From positions 1 through 15,209 of the forward strand of contig JAUWNQ010000002.1 in assembly GCA_030612565.1 (NCBI GenBank): 15,209 bases of DNA, in the 5' to 3' direction. The translations under genes and the position numbers were made by a program. This document shows, piece after piece, positions 14,167-15,209 of this stretch. Numbering within the stretch: the first letter of the stretch is position 1; every line of letters starts with the position of its first letter. The notes below the pieces were generated by a model. That model was not told the origin of the DNA. It saw only the letters and a program-made list of their open reading frames with translations, and ran no database searches. Source of the stretch: Candidatus Bipolaricaulota bacterium. GTDB lineage: Bacteria; Bipolaricaulota; Bipolaricaulia; UBA7950; UBA9294.

Positions 14167-14371
14167 TTCACCACGAAGAGCACGAAGGGCACGAAGAATG
14201 GAATTTGATAAGCTGTCGAATCGGGTGAAGTGAAGACCGGGCTCCTGATGAACTTCAATGTCACCTCGGGGGGTGTAGTAAACAGGACCGGCTACTACAC
14301 CCCCCAGGCTTAAGAGCGGGATCAAGCGCTTCGTCCTCCTCCTTCGTGCTCTTCGTGTCCTTCGTGGTGAA
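14167..14371. mobile_element. 30-base inverted repeat enclosing a perfect hairpin (MITE-like or structured intergenic element)
   Basis: The left arm (14167-14196) reads TTCACCACGAAG and then 9-base ACGAAG-type units. The right arm (14342-14371) is its reverse complement with about three mismatches. Between them lies a perfect 13-bp hairpin: GGGGGGTGTAGTA (14268-14280), a 12-base loop and TACTACACCCCCC (14293-14305). No transposase is encoded and no target-site duplication is evident, so mobility is inference. The segment has no credible gene. Confidence 0.5.
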
Positions 14372-14494
14372 ACAATTCTGCGCCTTTGCGAGAGTCTTGG
14401 CTCTTGACCCTTTCTCTTTAAGTTACCCACTCGAAATGACAAAGAGCCGAATGGAGCGATATTTATGGACGCCGTTTGGATGGCCGATGGATGA
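14372..14494. other. Gene-free stretch with no recognised element
   Basis: No credible coding frame, tRNA or other RNA gene was recognised between the right inverted-repeat arm and the promoter at 14495. The short open frames here lack ribosome binding sites and protein-like composition. Confidence 0.6.
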
Positions 14495-14524
14495 TTGTCA
14501 AAGGGGCTCTATCTGTGGTATCCT
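14495..14524 (+). promoter_or_regulatory. Candidate promoter for the HEAT-repeat protein gene
   Basis: TTGTCA (14495-14500), an 18-base spacer and TATCCT (14519-14524). A start near 14531 would give a leader of about 120 bases, containing a small stem-loop (CGCAAG 14545-14550 with CTTGCG 14568-14573) and a possible five-codon frame (14588-14605). Confidence 0.5.
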
Positions 14525-14650
14525 ACTAATGATCAAATAGGTTCCGCAAGGCTTTCCACTAGATTGGCTTGCGTATTGTTGGAGGTGATGGCGCGCGGTA
14601 AGTAGGCATGTTGGGTCGATAGTGGCAAATGTAATAAGGGAGGTACAAGA

Positions 14651-15209
14651 ATGAAACTTACTGGCCTTCGGGCACTGGTAGTTGTTGCTTGTGTTGTAGC
14701 TCTGTTCTCGATGGTGGCTGTGGCGAATCTGGAGACGATCGTCTCAGACGAGCTCATCCCTGAGATCAGCGCTGCTGCTGGAATCGCTCTTGTTGGTTCC
14801 TATGCGGATACGATGACGGAAGCGGATCTGGAAGCTCTAGCGGTGAACGGACGCACGATCGGTCTGCGCACCGCGGCGAGCGGGGCCCTTGCCATCCAGT
14901 CGCGCGCGAAGACGGAAGAAGAGATCATGGCTATTCTGAAGGGGACAGCGGATCCGATGATCCGTGCCGCTGCTATCGAACCGGCACTGATCTACCTTAT
15001 CTCGGTTACGAGTGAGGCCGAGGACTTTAGCCTGACCGATTATCTCAAGGACATTGCGATAAATGGTGAGACCCATGAGATGAAACTCGCTGCTGCGAAG
15101 GCGTACTACTTTATGATGCGTGGGTCCTTGAAAGCAGAGGATCTTGAGGTACAGGCAGTGACCAACGATAGCGATGAACTGGCGTACGCTGCCGGTGAAA
15201 TCCTGTCCG
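14651..15209 (+). CDS. Secreted HEAT-like helical-repeat protein (3' end beyond window)
   Basis: The first 186 codons of a gene that runs off the window. ATG 14651 has AAGGGAGGT six bases upstream, and a signal peptide follows: a short basic start, hydrophobic residues 9-20, and A-V-A near 23-25 with likely cleavage after it. The mature part is built of helix pairs of about 35 residues with a HEAT-like pattern: LEALAVNGRTIGLRTAASGALA, IMAILKGTADPMIRAAAIEPAL, YLKDIAINGETHEMKLAAAKAY and LEVQAVTNDSDELAYAAGEI. Such repeats usually act as binding scaffolds; a partner or enzyme activity cannot be named. No Cys follows the signal to suggest a lipoprotein. It may continue into a longer repeat array beyond the window. 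Confidence 0.85.
   Translation, partial: MKLTGLRALVVVACVVALFSMVAVANLETIVSDELIPEISAAAGIALVGSYADTMTEADLEALAVNGRTIGLRTAASGALAIQSRAKTEEEIMAILKGTADPMIRAAAIEPALIYLISVTSEAEDFSLTDYLKDIAINGETHEMKLAAAKAYYFMMRGSLKAEDLEVQAVTNDSDELAYAAGEILS

Noticed and set aside
13870..14442. Minus-strand 190-codon frame covering the end of the 12242 gene and the palindromes
   Set aside because: Very Arg/Ser-rich, overlaps a better gene and inverted repeats, with no ribosome binding site or domain.
14372..14650. tRNA or other stable RNA gene in the gene-free stretch
   Set aside because: No T-loop GGTTCGA-type sequence with a matching acceptor stem was found.

Overview
The window is a piece of a bacterial chromosome of moderate to high GC, with a tight gene layout, Shine-Dalgarno sequences of the AAGGAGG type and sigma70-like promoters. 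Genes read mostly on the minus strand from about 12 kb down to 1, then on the plus strand to the right edge. The core genes (pyruvate phosphate dikinase, FtsY, ArgS, a SpoVS-family protein) fit a deep-branching thermophilic or anaerobic lineage. My best guess is Bipolaricaulota (former OP1/Acetothermia), but this is inference without any database search.

Left part (1-6216, minus strand): two tandem paralogous genes for large secreted proteins. Each has a signal peptide, one or two right-handed parallel beta-helix modules each followed by an Ig-like domain with a C-x-N-C motif, a TIM-barrel glycoside-hydrolase-like domain with an N-E-P motif, a beta domain, and a calcium-binding thrombospondin-type-3 tail. 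A near-consensus promoter (6122-6150) and a strong Shine-Dalgarno drive the upstream copy, and the downstream copy follows within about 50 bases. Both are damaged: the downstream copy has a frameshift near 1810, and the upstream copy has a TAG where its paralog has a Trp codon, nine codons before the paralog's end.

Middle (6246-12033, minus strand): spoVS, argS and ftsY form an operon behind a near-consensus promoter (12004-12033), with an overlapping TGATG argS/ftsY junction. ppdK follows after a repeat-filled gap and ends in a classic hairpin-plus-T8 terminator (6185-6216). argS carries one in-frame TGA (11310-11312) just before its HIGH-like motif, which is surprising for an essential gene. 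The operon is bracketed by two copies of an ATTGAGTGATT-type intergenic repeat (8971-9110 and 12104-12202).

Right part (12242-15209, plus strand): a membrane-anchored protein of no assigned function that looks like two degenerate gluzincin (peptidase MA-like) halves, with a TATAAT almost touching its ATG; a 600-base gene-free stretch full of palindromes, including a 30-base inverted repeat around a perfect 13-bp hairpin; and the start of a secreted HEAT-like helical-repeat protein cut by the window end.

Three separate coding disruptions in 15 kb (frameshift, TAG, TGA) mean either an error-prone or mixed-strain sequence or real decay. This should be settled before any of these genes is called functional or dead.
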